From Dehalococcoidia bacterium (GTDB taxonomy: Bacteria > Chloroflexota > Dehalococcoidia > UBA2985): a stretch of DNA of 10,638 bases. A program made the position numbers and the translations under genes. The notes below the pieces were generated by a model. It had not been told where the DNA came from and did no database searches. It was given only the letters and a program-made list of their open reading frames with translations. Location of the stretch: positions 3,146-13,783 of the forward strand of contig JASLXI010000006.1 of the NCBI GenBank assembly GCA_030740415.1, in the 5' to 3' direction. This document shows, piece after piece, positions 1-8,585 of the stretch; the stretch's first letter is position 1; every line of letters starts with the position of its first letter.

Positions 1-587
1 TCCAGGCCCAGAATCAGAGGGTATTCCGTCAGCTTGGGTTGCGGCTCAGGAAATGTAGGGCCGTAGAGGTGGTTAAAACGCCGAACTATCTCCCGAGCCA
101 ACTCCAGGTGGGGCAACTGGTCCTCTCCTACCGGCACGGTGTCTGCTTTGTAGAGGATGATGTCGGCAGTCATGAGGACTGGATAGCCCACCAAACCGTA
201 GCTGACCGACTCCTCCGTTTCTTCTAGCTGGCGTACCTTGTCCTTGAAGGTCGGCACCCGCATCAACCAGCCAAGAGGAGTCACCATGCTGAGAAGCGTA
301 TGGAGGGCCATCACCTCCGGCACCTGAGACTGGACAAAGACCAGGCTCCTCTCCGGGTCTATGCCCGCCCCCAGCCAGTCCAGAACCATCTCTCGAATGT
401 TTTGCTGAATCTCCCTGGTGGCCTCTCCATGCATGTCCGTGAGTGCATGAACGTCCACTGCACAGTAAATGCAGCGGTACTCTTCCTGGAGTGCCACCCA
501 GTTTTGCAGTGCTCCGATGTAATTGCCAAGGTGCAGTCGTCCCGAGGGGCGCATGCCTGAGAAGACACTGTGTTCCGTTGTAGTCAT
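1..587 (-). CDS. trpS: Tryptophanyl-tRNA synthetase, N-terminal part (runs off the left edge)
   Basis: Class I aminoacyl-tRNA synthetase that charges tRNA-Trp with tryptophan in the cytoplasm. The minus frame is open from an ATG at 585-587 to the edge, giving 195 codons of an expected 330 or so. The product starts MTTTEHSVFSGMRPSGRLHL and shows the HIGH-type signature as HLGN (residues 19-22), then the DVHALTD stretch, the GYPVLMTADIILY segment and GEDQLPHLE, all typical of TrpS. The C-terminal half with KMSKS lies outside the window. A GAGG Shine-Dalgarno sequence (592-595 on the plus strand) sits 4 nt before the ATG. The gene is divergent from gyrB, and no T-box is visible ahead of it. All catalytic-site residues in view look normal, so this is probably the cell's working TrpS. 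It is of a different subtype from the broken copy at 6845-7846. Confidence 0.95.
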   Translation of the reverse strand, partial: MTTTEHSVFSGMRPSGRLHLGNYIGALQNWVALQEEYRCIYCAVDVHALTDMHGEATREIQQNIREMVLDWLGAGIDPERSLVFVQSQVPEVMALHTLLSMVTPLGWLMRVPTFKDKVRQLEETEESVSYGLVGYPVLMTADIILYKADTVPVGEDQLPHLELAREIVRRFNHLYGPTFPEPQPKLTEYPLILGL

Positions 588-629
588 GATGCCTCAGACG
601 GGAAGTCTATCACAGAAGGGGTATGTGGG

Positions 630-695
630 AAAGAAAAGGTGCTTCACACACCTAATAATCCCTCGAGAATTTTGACAAGTTTAAAGAAAGGTGCT
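630..695 (+). repeat. Pair of short direct repeats around the gyrB promoter
   Basis: The motif AAAGAAAAGGTGCT (630-643) recurs as AAAGAAAGGTGCT (683-695), one A shorter. Their right ends are 52 bp apart, close to five DNA helical turns. The second copy lies across the spacer of the gyrB promoter and touches the first base of its -10 box. This could be a pair of operator half-sites, but two A-rich copies of 13-14 bp could also be chance. Confidence 0.35.
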
Positions 696-700
696 AGAGT
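672..700 (+). promoter_or_regulatory. Sigma-70-type promoter for gyrB
   Basis: TTGACA at 672-677, a 17-bp spacer, then TAGAGT at 695-700 preceded by TGC, which makes an extended -10 (TGnTAnnnT). It points toward gyrB and would give a leader of about 230 nt. The -35 is perfect, the spacing is ideal, and no nearer promoter of similar quality is seen. Confidence 0.65.
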
Positions 701-822
701 TTCCCTGTGTGACAATTCAAATTCCTCATCATTTCCCATGTTCTCCCGTCGGAATTCGATATTGTACGCGCTTTTCCCAGTTCACCTAGCCCATACATTC
801 CTACATGCTTCCATTGTGCTAA

Positions 823-2868
<2,046 letters not shown>

Positions 2869-2907
2869 AACCCTCAGAGATTGTCGGGGGATTCATACTT
2901 ACTAGCA

Positions 2908-2950
2908 AATGGGGTTGGTTATCAGTAAATTACTGATAACCAACCCCATT
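2908..2950. terminator. Bidirectional terminator between gyrB and trpB2
   Basis: A perfect 21-bp inverted repeat: left arm 2908-2928, one central A, right arm 2930-2950. In RNA this is about an 18-bp stem with a small AT loop. Reading rightward it is followed by a T-rich tract (TTATTTCTTTAT). Reading leftward, the strand ends its stem in ATTT. It lies 40 bp after the gyrB stop and 52 bp before the trpB2 stop, the expected place for a terminator shared by two convergent genes. Confidence 0.88.
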
Positions 2951-3001
2951 ATTTCTTTATACAGGCCAGATTCTTGAAGCATATGCTGCCTCGCTGATAC
3001 C

Positions 3002-4354
3002 CTACATCTGGGGAAGGCCGGCCAGAGCCCTCTGCACCTCGGCCTGGGGATATGCGTAATCCTCCAGAGAGCCTGCAAAATAGGAGTCGTAGGCCGACAG
3101 GTCAAAGTGGCCGTGACCGCTAAGGTTGAATAGGATGGTCTTGGATTCTCCAGATTCCCTGCACCTGAGGGCCTCGTCCCTGACCACCTTGATGGCATGG
3201 GAAGGCTCGGGGGCCGGCAAGATCCCTTCTGTCCTGGCAAACTGGACAGCGGCGTCAAAGACGGCTGTCTGGTGTTCCGCCCTTCCTTCTACTAGCCCTT
3301 GTTCGCACAGAAGACTAATCAGGGGGGCCATCCCGTGGTAACGCAGTCCGCCAGCGTGAATAGCGGGGGGCACGAAGGTGTGCCCCAAGGTGAACATCTT
3401 CATCAGGGGCGTTGTTTCTGCTGTATCTCCAAAGTCGTAGGTGTAGACCCCTCGGGTGACGCTGGGAGAGGCTTCGGGCTCCACTGCGATAAAGTGAGTG
3501 TTTCCTTTTCCCTGCAGCTTGTCCTGAATGAAGGGAAAGGAGATTCCAGCAAAGTTGGATCCTCCGCCGATACACCCTATGACTATGTCCGGGTACAAGT
3601 TCAGCTTCTCGAAAACGGTCTTGCACTCCATCCCTATGATGCTCTGGTGCATTAGAACGTGGTTCAGAACGCTTCCCAGGGAGTAGTTAGTGTCGTCCCG
3701 GGTGGCGGCATCCTCCACCGCTTCGCTGATGGCCATGCCAAGGCTGCCGGGCGACTCTTTATCCTGAGCAAGAATGTTTCGCCCCGCATTGGTTTCGTCA
3801 CTCGGGCTGGCAACCACACTCGCACCCCAGGTCTCCATCATGGAGCGGCGGTAGGGCTTCTGGTGGTAGCTGGCCTTGACCATGTAGACCTTACACTCCA
3901 GTCCAAAGAGCTGACAGGCAAAGGCCAAGGCGCTTCCCCATTGGCCCGCGCCCGTTTCCGTACTTAGTCTCTTGATCCCTTCTTGCTTGTTGAAGTAGGC
4001 TTGGGCTACGGCAGTGTTGGGCTTGTGGCTTCCCGCAGGGCTTACCCCTTCGTACTTGTAGAAAATCTTGGCGGGAGTATCCAAGGCCTTCTCAAGTCGG
4101 AAAGCTCTGAACAGAGGGGTGGGACGCCACAGTTTATAGACCTCCCTCACCTCCTCCGGAATGTCTATATAGCGTTCCTGGCTCACCTCCTGCTGAATGA
4201 GGCCCATAGGGAAGATGGGGGCCAAGTCCTCCGGCCCAATGGGTTGCTTGGTCCCCGGATTGAGCGGTGGCTCAACGGGAATCGGAAGATCCGGCGCAAT
4301 GTTATACCACTGCCTAGGTAGGTCCTTCTCCTCCAGAACATGCTTGGCATCCAT
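3002..4354 (-). CDS. trpB2: Tryptophan synthase beta chain, TrpB2 type
   Basis: PLP enzyme that joins indole and serine to make tryptophan. The product is 450 residues, longer than classical TrpB (about 400), and it has the extended N-terminus and the YHGMAPLI region of the TrpB2 subfamily. The PLP lysine is K111 in GSHKPNTA, the catalytic Glu is in TETGAGQWG (E133), the phosphate loop is GGGSNF (263-268), and the pyridine-nitrogen Ser is in LSGHGHFD (411-418). Three in-frame ATGs lie at 4363, 4360 and 4354. The AAGGAGG sequence (4364-4370) abuts the first and is 9 nt from the third, which I chose. It lies 50-60 nt after the sortase gene on the same strand. No trpA is visible, so it may work in indole salvage or with a TrpA encoded elsewhere, as is known for TrpB2 proteins. 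Confidence 0.95.
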   Translation of the reverse strand: MDAKHVLEEKDLPRQWYNIAPDLPIPVEPPLNPGTKQPIGPEDLAPIFPMGLIQQEVSQERYIDIPEEVREVYKLWRPTPLFRAFRLEKALDTPAKIFYKYEGVSPAGSHKPNTAVAQAYFNKQEGIKRLSTETGAGQWGSALAFACQLFGLECKVYMVKASYHQKPYRRSMMETWGASVVASPSDETNAGRNILAQDKESPGSLGMAISEAVEDAATRDDTNYSLGSVLNHVLMHQSIIGMECKTVFEKLNLYPDIVIGCIGGGSNFAGISFPFIQDKLQGKGNTHFIAVEPEASPSVTRGVYTYDFGDTAETTPLMKMFTLGHTFVPPAIHAGGLRYHGMAPLISLLCEQGLVEGRAEHQTAVFDAAVQFARTEGILPAPEPSHAIKVVRDEALRCRESGESKTILFNLSGHGHFDLSAYDSYFAGSLEDYAYPQAEVQRALAGLPQM

Positions 4355-4413
4355 ATTCATCATCCTCCTTGTGCTGAATGTCTCGAGTATGCAGACCTGG
4401 GCTTACAGACAGG

Positions 4414-5220
4414 TCATCCCTTCACCCCGACCAGCTTGGCTGTCACCAAAAGGCGCTGGTCGTATATATATGCAGGAACACAGGCAACCATAGTGATAGT
4501 CGAATCCAGTGAGGCTTGCAAGGTGAAGTCCTCCTGAGGGATTACCGTTGTCTGGGAAACCCGATAGAGGAACTCTGTATCTTCCTCGTTGTAGAGGACA
4601 ACATACACATCCCGCCCCATGCGGAGCAGGTCGGGAATCTTGGCGAGATTACGAAATATCGAACCTTCTCCCCGAATTGGACTCTGAAAGTGTCCGAAGA
4701 GGTATCCGGTGCCGGCCTCTCCAGGATTGGAGGTGGCAGAAATATGGCCTACCACGTCTTTCGGAGTCTCCCAGCCCCGGGCGTCTCCATAGTTAACAAC
4801 CTTCAACTCCTTGACCGTAGAGCTCAGGCCTATGGATGGGATGTCGATCCTGGTGGGAGCAGTTACACCAGCAGTCTCAGCGGACATACCGTTGCCATCA
4901 ATCGGGGTAAAGCCTTCGAAGAGTGAAGCATAGGAGTCGTCGTCCACATCCATCCAGCGAGGGTCATTCCAGGACAAAGGTGGCACCAGATTTCCCGGAT
5001 AGATAGTTGAGAAACCACCCATTTGGTTTGTTTCGTCCAGGAGAACCGTGTACTCTAGCTCCTCAAGCTGGGCACGGGCTATAACCGAGTACAGGTAGTA
5101 TCCACAGACAAGTCCGAGCAGCAGCAACCCCAAGGTAATCATGCTCAGAGGAAACCATCGTCCCTTACCCCAAGTCCAGATGGCGCGCGATGCCGGGTTG
5201 TCTTTACTTACTGCCACCAT
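4414..5220 (-). CDS. Sortase (class E/F-like), membrane-anchored
   Basis: Cysteine transpeptidase that links or processes surface proteins outside the membrane. The product is 268 residues. A basic N-terminus is followed by one membrane segment (about 24-47, rich in Leu and Gly), an acidic linker (about 50-120) and the sortase beta-barrel domain starting near TRIDIPSIGL (123-132). The triad is visible: H177 in LFGHF, C247 in MVACVP, R256 in DQRLLV. The ATG at 5220 has GGAGG 5 nt upstream. A TTG one codon earlier is possible but too close to that site. It sits oddly between trpE and trpB2 and has no sorting-signal substrate (LPxTG-like) beside it. The subclass is my estimate from the short single-pass form; the sortase call itself is firm. 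Confidence 0.9.
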   Translation of the reverse strand: MVAVSKDNPASRAIWTWGKGRWFPLSMITLGLLLLGLVCGYYLYSVIARAQLEELEYTVLLDETNQMGGFSTIYPGNLVPPLSWNDPRWMDVDDDSYASLFEGFTPIDGNGMSAETAGVTAPTRIDIPSIGLSSTVKELKVVNYGDARGWETPKDVVGHISATSNPGEAGTGYLFGHFQSPIRGEGSIFRNLAKIPDLLRMGRDVYVVLYNEEDTEFLYRVSQTTVIPQEDFTLQASLDSTITMVACVPAYIYDQRLLVTAKLVGVKG

Positions 5221-5308
5221 CAAAACCTCCGCACCTTAGCCGCCGAGTCTCACGAGGGCCACTCTCTTACCTCAAGCACCGCAAGAAATGTACGCAGGAT
5301 CACCTTTG

Positions 5309-5337
5309 ACCATATAGTCCTGGCAACGAAATGTCAA
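5309..5337 (-). promoter_or_regulatory. Likely promoter for sortase-trpB2
   Basis: On the minus strand, a perfect TTGACA (plus-strand 5332-5337) is followed after 17 bp by TATGGT (5309-5314). It lies in the 135-bp gap between the trpE stop and the sortase start and would give a leader of about 80 nt. This could uncouple sortase and trpB2 from the upstream T-box unit. The -10 is only a 4/6 match. Confidence 0.5.
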
Positions 5338-5355
5338 TTGGCAGGACATCTCCTG

Positions 5356-6816
5356 CTAATCAGCTGCCTCTGCTTCCTGTATGGCTAGGAGGACGGCTTG
5401 AGCCTTGTGCAGAGTCTCCAGGTACTCCGTCTCAGGCACGCTATCGGCCACTATGCCACCTCCCGCCTGGATATAAGCCACGCCATCCTTGAGAACCATG
5501 GTGCGAATGGTAATGGCAGTATCCATTGCATCATTGAACCCAAAGTAGCCCACGGCTCCCCCGTAAGGGCCCCGTCGCTCGGCTTCCAGCTCTGCCAGGA
5601 TTTCCATTGCCCGAATCTTGGGTGCGCCGGACAGGGTACCCGCGGGCAGGCAGGAGCGCAGGGCATCGTAGATGGTTTTGTCGGCCCTCAGCCTGCCGTG
5701 CACCTCCGACTCCATATGCATCACATGGGAGTAGCGCACAACCCTCATGAGGTCAGTGACCTCCACCGAACCTGGCCCGGAGATGCGGCCAACGTCGTTG
5801 CGGCCCAAGTCCACCAACATGATGTGCTCGGCCCGTTCCTTCTCGTCGGCCTTCAGCTCCTTGGCCAGGGCTTCGTCCTCCGCGGTGGTCACACCCCTGG
5901 GCCTTGTCCCGGCCAGAGGAAAGTTATAGATGACACCGTCATCCACCCGCACCAGCAGCTCTGGAGAGGCACCGACGATGTGAAAGCCGTCCAGGGCCAG
6001 AAAGTACATGTACGGCGAAGGGTTTAGGGTGCGCAATGCGCGGTATATATCGAGTGGAGACGCGTGGGTGGGCCTCGCCAGTCGTTGTGAGAGTACCGCC
6101 TGTATGATGTCCCCTGCGTAAATGTATTCCTTTATCCGCTCCACCAAAGCCCCGTGTCTCTCCTTGGTCATATTAGAGGTGATTGTTAATTCCCCATCCA
6201 CAACTCCGGTCACGGGGCGAGGCTCCATTACCAAGGGCTTGCTCAAACGACCCACAAGCTCCTCTATGCGTCCTACCGCTTCCTGATAAGCACTCTCGAC
6301 AGTCGCTTCGTCCAGGTGGATGTGAGTGACCACCTTTATCTTGTGCCTAACGTGATCGAAGACCAGCAGAGTGTCCACGAATAGAAACATCGCCTCCGGA
6401 AGCCCCAGGGGGTCCTGGATCGGCGTTGGAACCCGCTCGAAGTAGCGTACGGCATCGTAGGAGAGGTAGCCAACAGTGCCACCGTGAAAGCGCGGTAGCC
6501 CCTGTATTGGCACCGGGGTATACCTGTCCATCATCTCCTGAATCACCACCAAGGGGTCAACCTCTCCGTAGGGTTGCCCAGAGCCGGTCTTGACCACGTG
6601 GAAGGGCTCGGTCCCGATGAAGCTGTACCGGGCCAGTCTCTCTCCGCCCTCCACGCTCTCCAGGAGGAAGGAGTAGGGAGGCTGGGCTATTTTCAGGTAG
6701 GCAGAAACGGGGGTCTCCAGGTCCGCGTTGATCTCACGATAAAAGGGGATTAGGTTTCCCTGCCCGGCCATGCCTTTCACTTCTTCTAGCGATGGATAGT
6801 AGTTACTCATACGCAT
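5356..6816 (-). CDS. trpE: Anthranilate synthase component I
   Basis: Converts chorismate to anthranilate with ammonia supplied by a TrpG glutaminase, the first committed step of tryptophan synthesis. The product is 486 residues, a normal length. The N-terminal domain carries LLES (51-54), the site of tryptophan feedback binding in this family. The chorismate-binding domain shows GTRPRG (303-308), EHIMLVDLGRND (330-341), SHVMHMES (363-370), LPAGTLSGAPK (390-400), GGAVGYFGF (419-427) and AGGGIVADSVPETEYLE (451-467). The first ATG is at 6816 and a second in-frame one at 6810; neither has a good Shine-Dalgarno sequence. The gene begins 28 bp after the broken trpS on the same strand, so it is probably read from the T-box promoter. 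trpG is not adjacent; the next gene is the sortase. Confidence 0.96.
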   Translation of the reverse strand: MRMSNYYPSLEEVKGMAGQGNLIPFYREINADLETPVSAYLKIAQPPYSFLLESVEGGERLARYSFIGTEPFHVVKTGSGQPYGEVDPLVVIQEMMDRYTPVPIQGLPRFHGGTVGYLSYDAVRYFERVPTPIQDPLGLPEAMFLFVDTLLVFDHVRHKIKVVTHIHLDEATVESAYQEAVGRIEELVGRLSKPLVMEPRPVTGVVDGELTITSNMTKERHGALVERIKEYIYAGDIIQAVLSQRLARPTHASPLDIYRALRTLNPSPYMYFLALDGFHIVGASPELLVRVDDGVIYNFPLAGTRPRGVTTAEDEALAKELKADEKERAEHIMLVDLGRNDVGRISGPGSVEVTDLMRVVRYSHVMHMESEVHGRLRADKTIYDALRSCLPAGTLSGAPKIRAMEILAELEAERRGPYGGAVGYFGFNDAMDTAITIRTMVLKDGVAYIQAGGGIVADSVPETEYLETLHKAQAVLLAIQEAEAAD

Positions 6817-6844
6817 TTGTCTTTGGAAATCAAGGAGTGACTCC

Positions 6845-7846
6845 TCATTCCACGTACCTGCTGATCCGCATGGATTTTCGCACCTCTGTCATGGTCGCCG
6901 CTGCCTTGGCTCTAGCATGACAGGTGCCCTCCATCAGTGCATCCTTTACAAGCTGGCGGTGCTGCTCATAGTAATGTCGTCTCTCCCAAATAGGTTCTAG
7001 CAAGTCGTTGAGGGCATCTGCCAGTTTGCGCTTTACCCCCACGTCCCGTACGCGACCAACTCGGTAATGCTTCTTCAACTCCTCTAGCTGATCGGCATTG
7101 GAATTGAAAGCGCCATGGTCCATGAACAGGGAATTGCCGTCCACCTGCCCAGGGTCAGTGGCGTGGCCCCGAGTAGGATCGGTGCATATACTCATAACCT
7201 TCCTGTTAACCGTCTGCGCATCGTCTCACAGGTAGATTCAATTATCCAGACTTTGGTTCATCTTAGACTAGCCGTCGAGGCCCGCAAGGCAGGGCACTCG
7301 CCCTACCAGCGCTTGCGGCTCAGGAAATACTTGACCATAGCTCCTATTGAATCGGCGGGCTCTCTCCATTGTCATATCAACATGCGGGAGCTGGTCGTCT
7401 CCAATAGACACTAGGTGATCCTTGGGCAGAAGCATGACCGCTATCTGGCTCACCGGATAGTTAAACAAGCCCATAGAGGGGTTTCCTACATCGAGCCCTT
7501 TTGTCTCTGCTTTGAGGGTGGGATTACACTGGAGCATGACTAGAGTAGTGAACATGGAGAGGAACGATGTCGACTGAGCGTGCTCTGGTATGTCGCTCTG
7601 AACAACAAGGGTGCTACGCTGCAGGTCAAGACTCACGGCCAGCCTGGCCAGGATCACCTCCTTAACGAACCACCTTATCCCATCGATGTCATCCAGGTGG
7701 TCACGCGAGGCCTGATAGTCAGCTATCAGGAAGAAGCAGTCATACTCGTCCTGGAGAGTCAGCCAGCTCTCCGACGCACCCGCGTAGTGGCCCGGGTGCA
7801 TTGCGGCGGTGGGCCATATGCCAGTCAGGACTCTCTTTTCTAGCAT
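6845..7846 (-). pseudogene. trpS: Second tryptophanyl-tRNA synthetase, broken by three in-frame stops
   Basis: From an ATG at 7844-7846 the frame reads MLEKRVLTGIWPTAAMHPGH and continues with good TrpS similarity (DYQA, IPEHAQ, FNYPVSQIA, GDDQLPH, FPEPQALVGR) until TAG at 7268-7270. In the same frame two TGA stops follow at 7238-7240 and 7226-7228. From ATG 7195 the C-terminal part resumes (TDPTRGHATDP, VKRKLADALNDLLEPI) and ends at TGA 6845-6847. The total is about 333 codons, the normal TrpS length, with no net frameshift. The stops flank and follow the KMSKS loop, which itself reads KMNQS. The HIGH region is also damaged: TAAMHPGH where the family has TGxxHxGH. A full-length active enzyme is therefore not expected. 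An AGGAAGG sequence precedes ATG 7195, so a separate C-terminal fragment could be made. It belongs to the DYQA-type TrpS, unlike the copy at the left edge. Confidence 0.9.
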
Positions 7847-7895
7847 GCTCTTCTCTGAAGAAGTAGTCCGTTCTATAACCGCGCCAACTCTGTAC

Positions 7896-7924
7896 AAACA
7901 AAAAGACCCACCTTCAAGGGCGGG
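7896..7924 (-). terminator. Regulated terminator of the T-box leader
   Basis: On the minus strand, CCCGCC (7919-7924), loop CTTGAA, GGTGGG (7907-7912) form a 6-bp stem with one G-U pair, followed by TCTTTTTGTTT. It lies just after the T-box core. Its 5' arm is also complementary to the GGTGG inside the core, so pairing with the core and pairing in the terminator exclude each other, as expected for a T-box switch. Confidence 0.85.
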
Positions 7925-8204
7925 GCTCAATCCGCGGTGCCACCGTAATTTGGAGAGATAGCAGCGTCTCCCACCTCACGCTAATCTCAGTGAAATCCGC
8001 CACGTCGGGTTCACGAGCCTGCAACGGGACTCTTCCGGCAAAGCCTACTAACCCTCTGATAATAAAGAGTGTTCGGAGTGTTCGGTTTGCGGCTCCCGGG
8101 CCCATTCAACCCCTGCGCTGACACCGGATCACTCCTTACGCGGCTCTCCACCTCCCACTTGAAGGCCTACTATCCCCGTTCTCAGCCCTTGCTCCGTGTA
8201 GTTA
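7896..8204 (-). promoter_or_regulatory. T-box riboswitch sensing tRNA-Trp
   Basis: T-box leaders bind a specific uncharged tRNA and then prevent termination. Read on the minus strand from the likely start near 8204: CGGAG (8192-8196) can pair with CTCCG (8074-8078) to close Stem I. Inside it are the AGTA motif (8168-8171), a GAGAG bulge region (8144-8148) and the specifier TGG (8102-8104) in the usual GAA-codon setting, GAATGGGCC. TGG is the Trp codon. A Stem III-like hairpin follows (AGCGT/ACGCT, 7963-7982). The T-box core GGTGGCACCGCGG is at 7932-7944. Its TGGC is complementary to the GCCA end expected of bacterial tRNA-Trp. A terminator follows. Specifier, bulge and downstream gene type agree with each other. 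I did not resolve the fold between Stem I and Stem III. All conserved parts seem intact although the first gene is broken. Confidence 0.93.
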
Positions 8205-8210
8205 GGCGCG

Positions 8211-8239
8211 AGTATAAGAGCCGTTCCTCAGGCTGTCAA
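8211..8239 (-). promoter_or_regulatory. Promoter of the T-box / trpS remnant / trpE unit
   Basis: On the minus strand, TTGACA (plus-strand 8234-8239), 17-bp spacer, TATACT (8211-8216): a near-perfect sigma-70-type promoter. Transcription would begin near 8204, just ahead of T-box Stem I. The -35 box is about 20 bp from the edge of the transposase remnant. Confidence 0.85.
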
Positions 8240-8258
8240 GAAACGGCCCAGTACGGCA

Positions 8259-8466
8259 GTGTCCCAATTTGCCTTCGACCAGTCGTCGCGGATGTCCATG
8301 GGAAGGTTCATCCGCCTCAGCAATGCTTTCAGCAAGAAAATGGGCGACCTCAAGGCTGCTGTGAATGTACACTTTGCCTGCTACAATCCCTGGTGGGGTT
8401 CCAAAAGACAATCAGGATACCATCAGCATGCCTACTGGAGCGACGCACAAACCCGGGAAAGATTGA
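8259..8466 (+). pseudogene. Remnant of an IS1-type DDE transposase (C-terminal end)
   Basis: The plus frame from 8259 reads RMSMGRFIRLSNAFSKK and then KAAVNVHFACYN. I recognise this as the C-terminal part of transposases usually annotated as IS1 family, whose typical form is RMSMRRFTRLTNAFSKK then AAVALHFAHYN. Near 8388 the similarity moves to the next frame (VPKDNQDTISMPTGA, compare IHKTLRVTPAMAAG), which ends at TGA 8464-8466. The catalytic domain is absent and there is at least one frameshift, so it is an inactive relic. I saw no terminal inverted repeats. The family name is from memory of the motif; that it is a transposase tail is fairly secure. Confidence 0.75.
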
Positions 8467-8509
8467 AGGCCTTGTATGGCTTTCGAATTAGGACACTCCC
8501 AAGGTACGC

Positions 8510-8536
8510 TGGACATTGAAATAGATTGGATATAAT
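8510..8536 (+). promoter_or_regulatory. Possible promoter for the ABC exporter genes
   Basis: A perfect TATAAT (8531-8536) is preceded by TGGACA (8510-8515) with a short 15-bp spacer. It lies 50 bp before the exporter start and points toward it. The -10 is convincing but the -35 and spacing are not, so the exact boxes are uncertain. Confidence 0.5.
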
Positions 8537-8585
8537 ATACGTTGGGTATTAGCAACGGCCCACGAGGAGCACACACCAACGGATC

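Noticed and set aside
5341..5356. GCAGGA/TCCTGC hairpin after trpE as a terminator
   Set aside because: The stem is only 6 bp and no T-run follows on the minus strand, so read-through into the sortase gene is likely.
5398..6027. 209-codon open frame on the plus strand within trpE
   Set aside because: It lies opposite the conserved chorismate-binding domain and has no recognisable protein features.
6845..7195. Stand-alone small gene for the C-terminal trpS part
   Set aside because: It is in the same frame as the upstream part and aligns with the TrpS C-terminal domain, so it is annotated as part of one pseudogene; separate translation is kept only as a hypothesis.
7847..7930. N-terminal extension of the broken trpS
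   Set aside because: The 28 extra codons translate the T-box terminator region; similarity to TrpS begins at the ATG at 7846.
7978..8005. TGG in GACGTGG (about 8000-8002) as the T-box specifier
   Set aside because: It is only about 56 nt from the T-box core and lacks Stem I motifs around it; TGG at 8102-8104 has the GAA-codon setting and flanking Stem I elements.
8069..8491. 140-codon plus-strand open frame as a gene
   Set aside because: Its left part lies over the T-box leader and promoter on the other strand, and its right part is the wrong frame of the transposase remnant.
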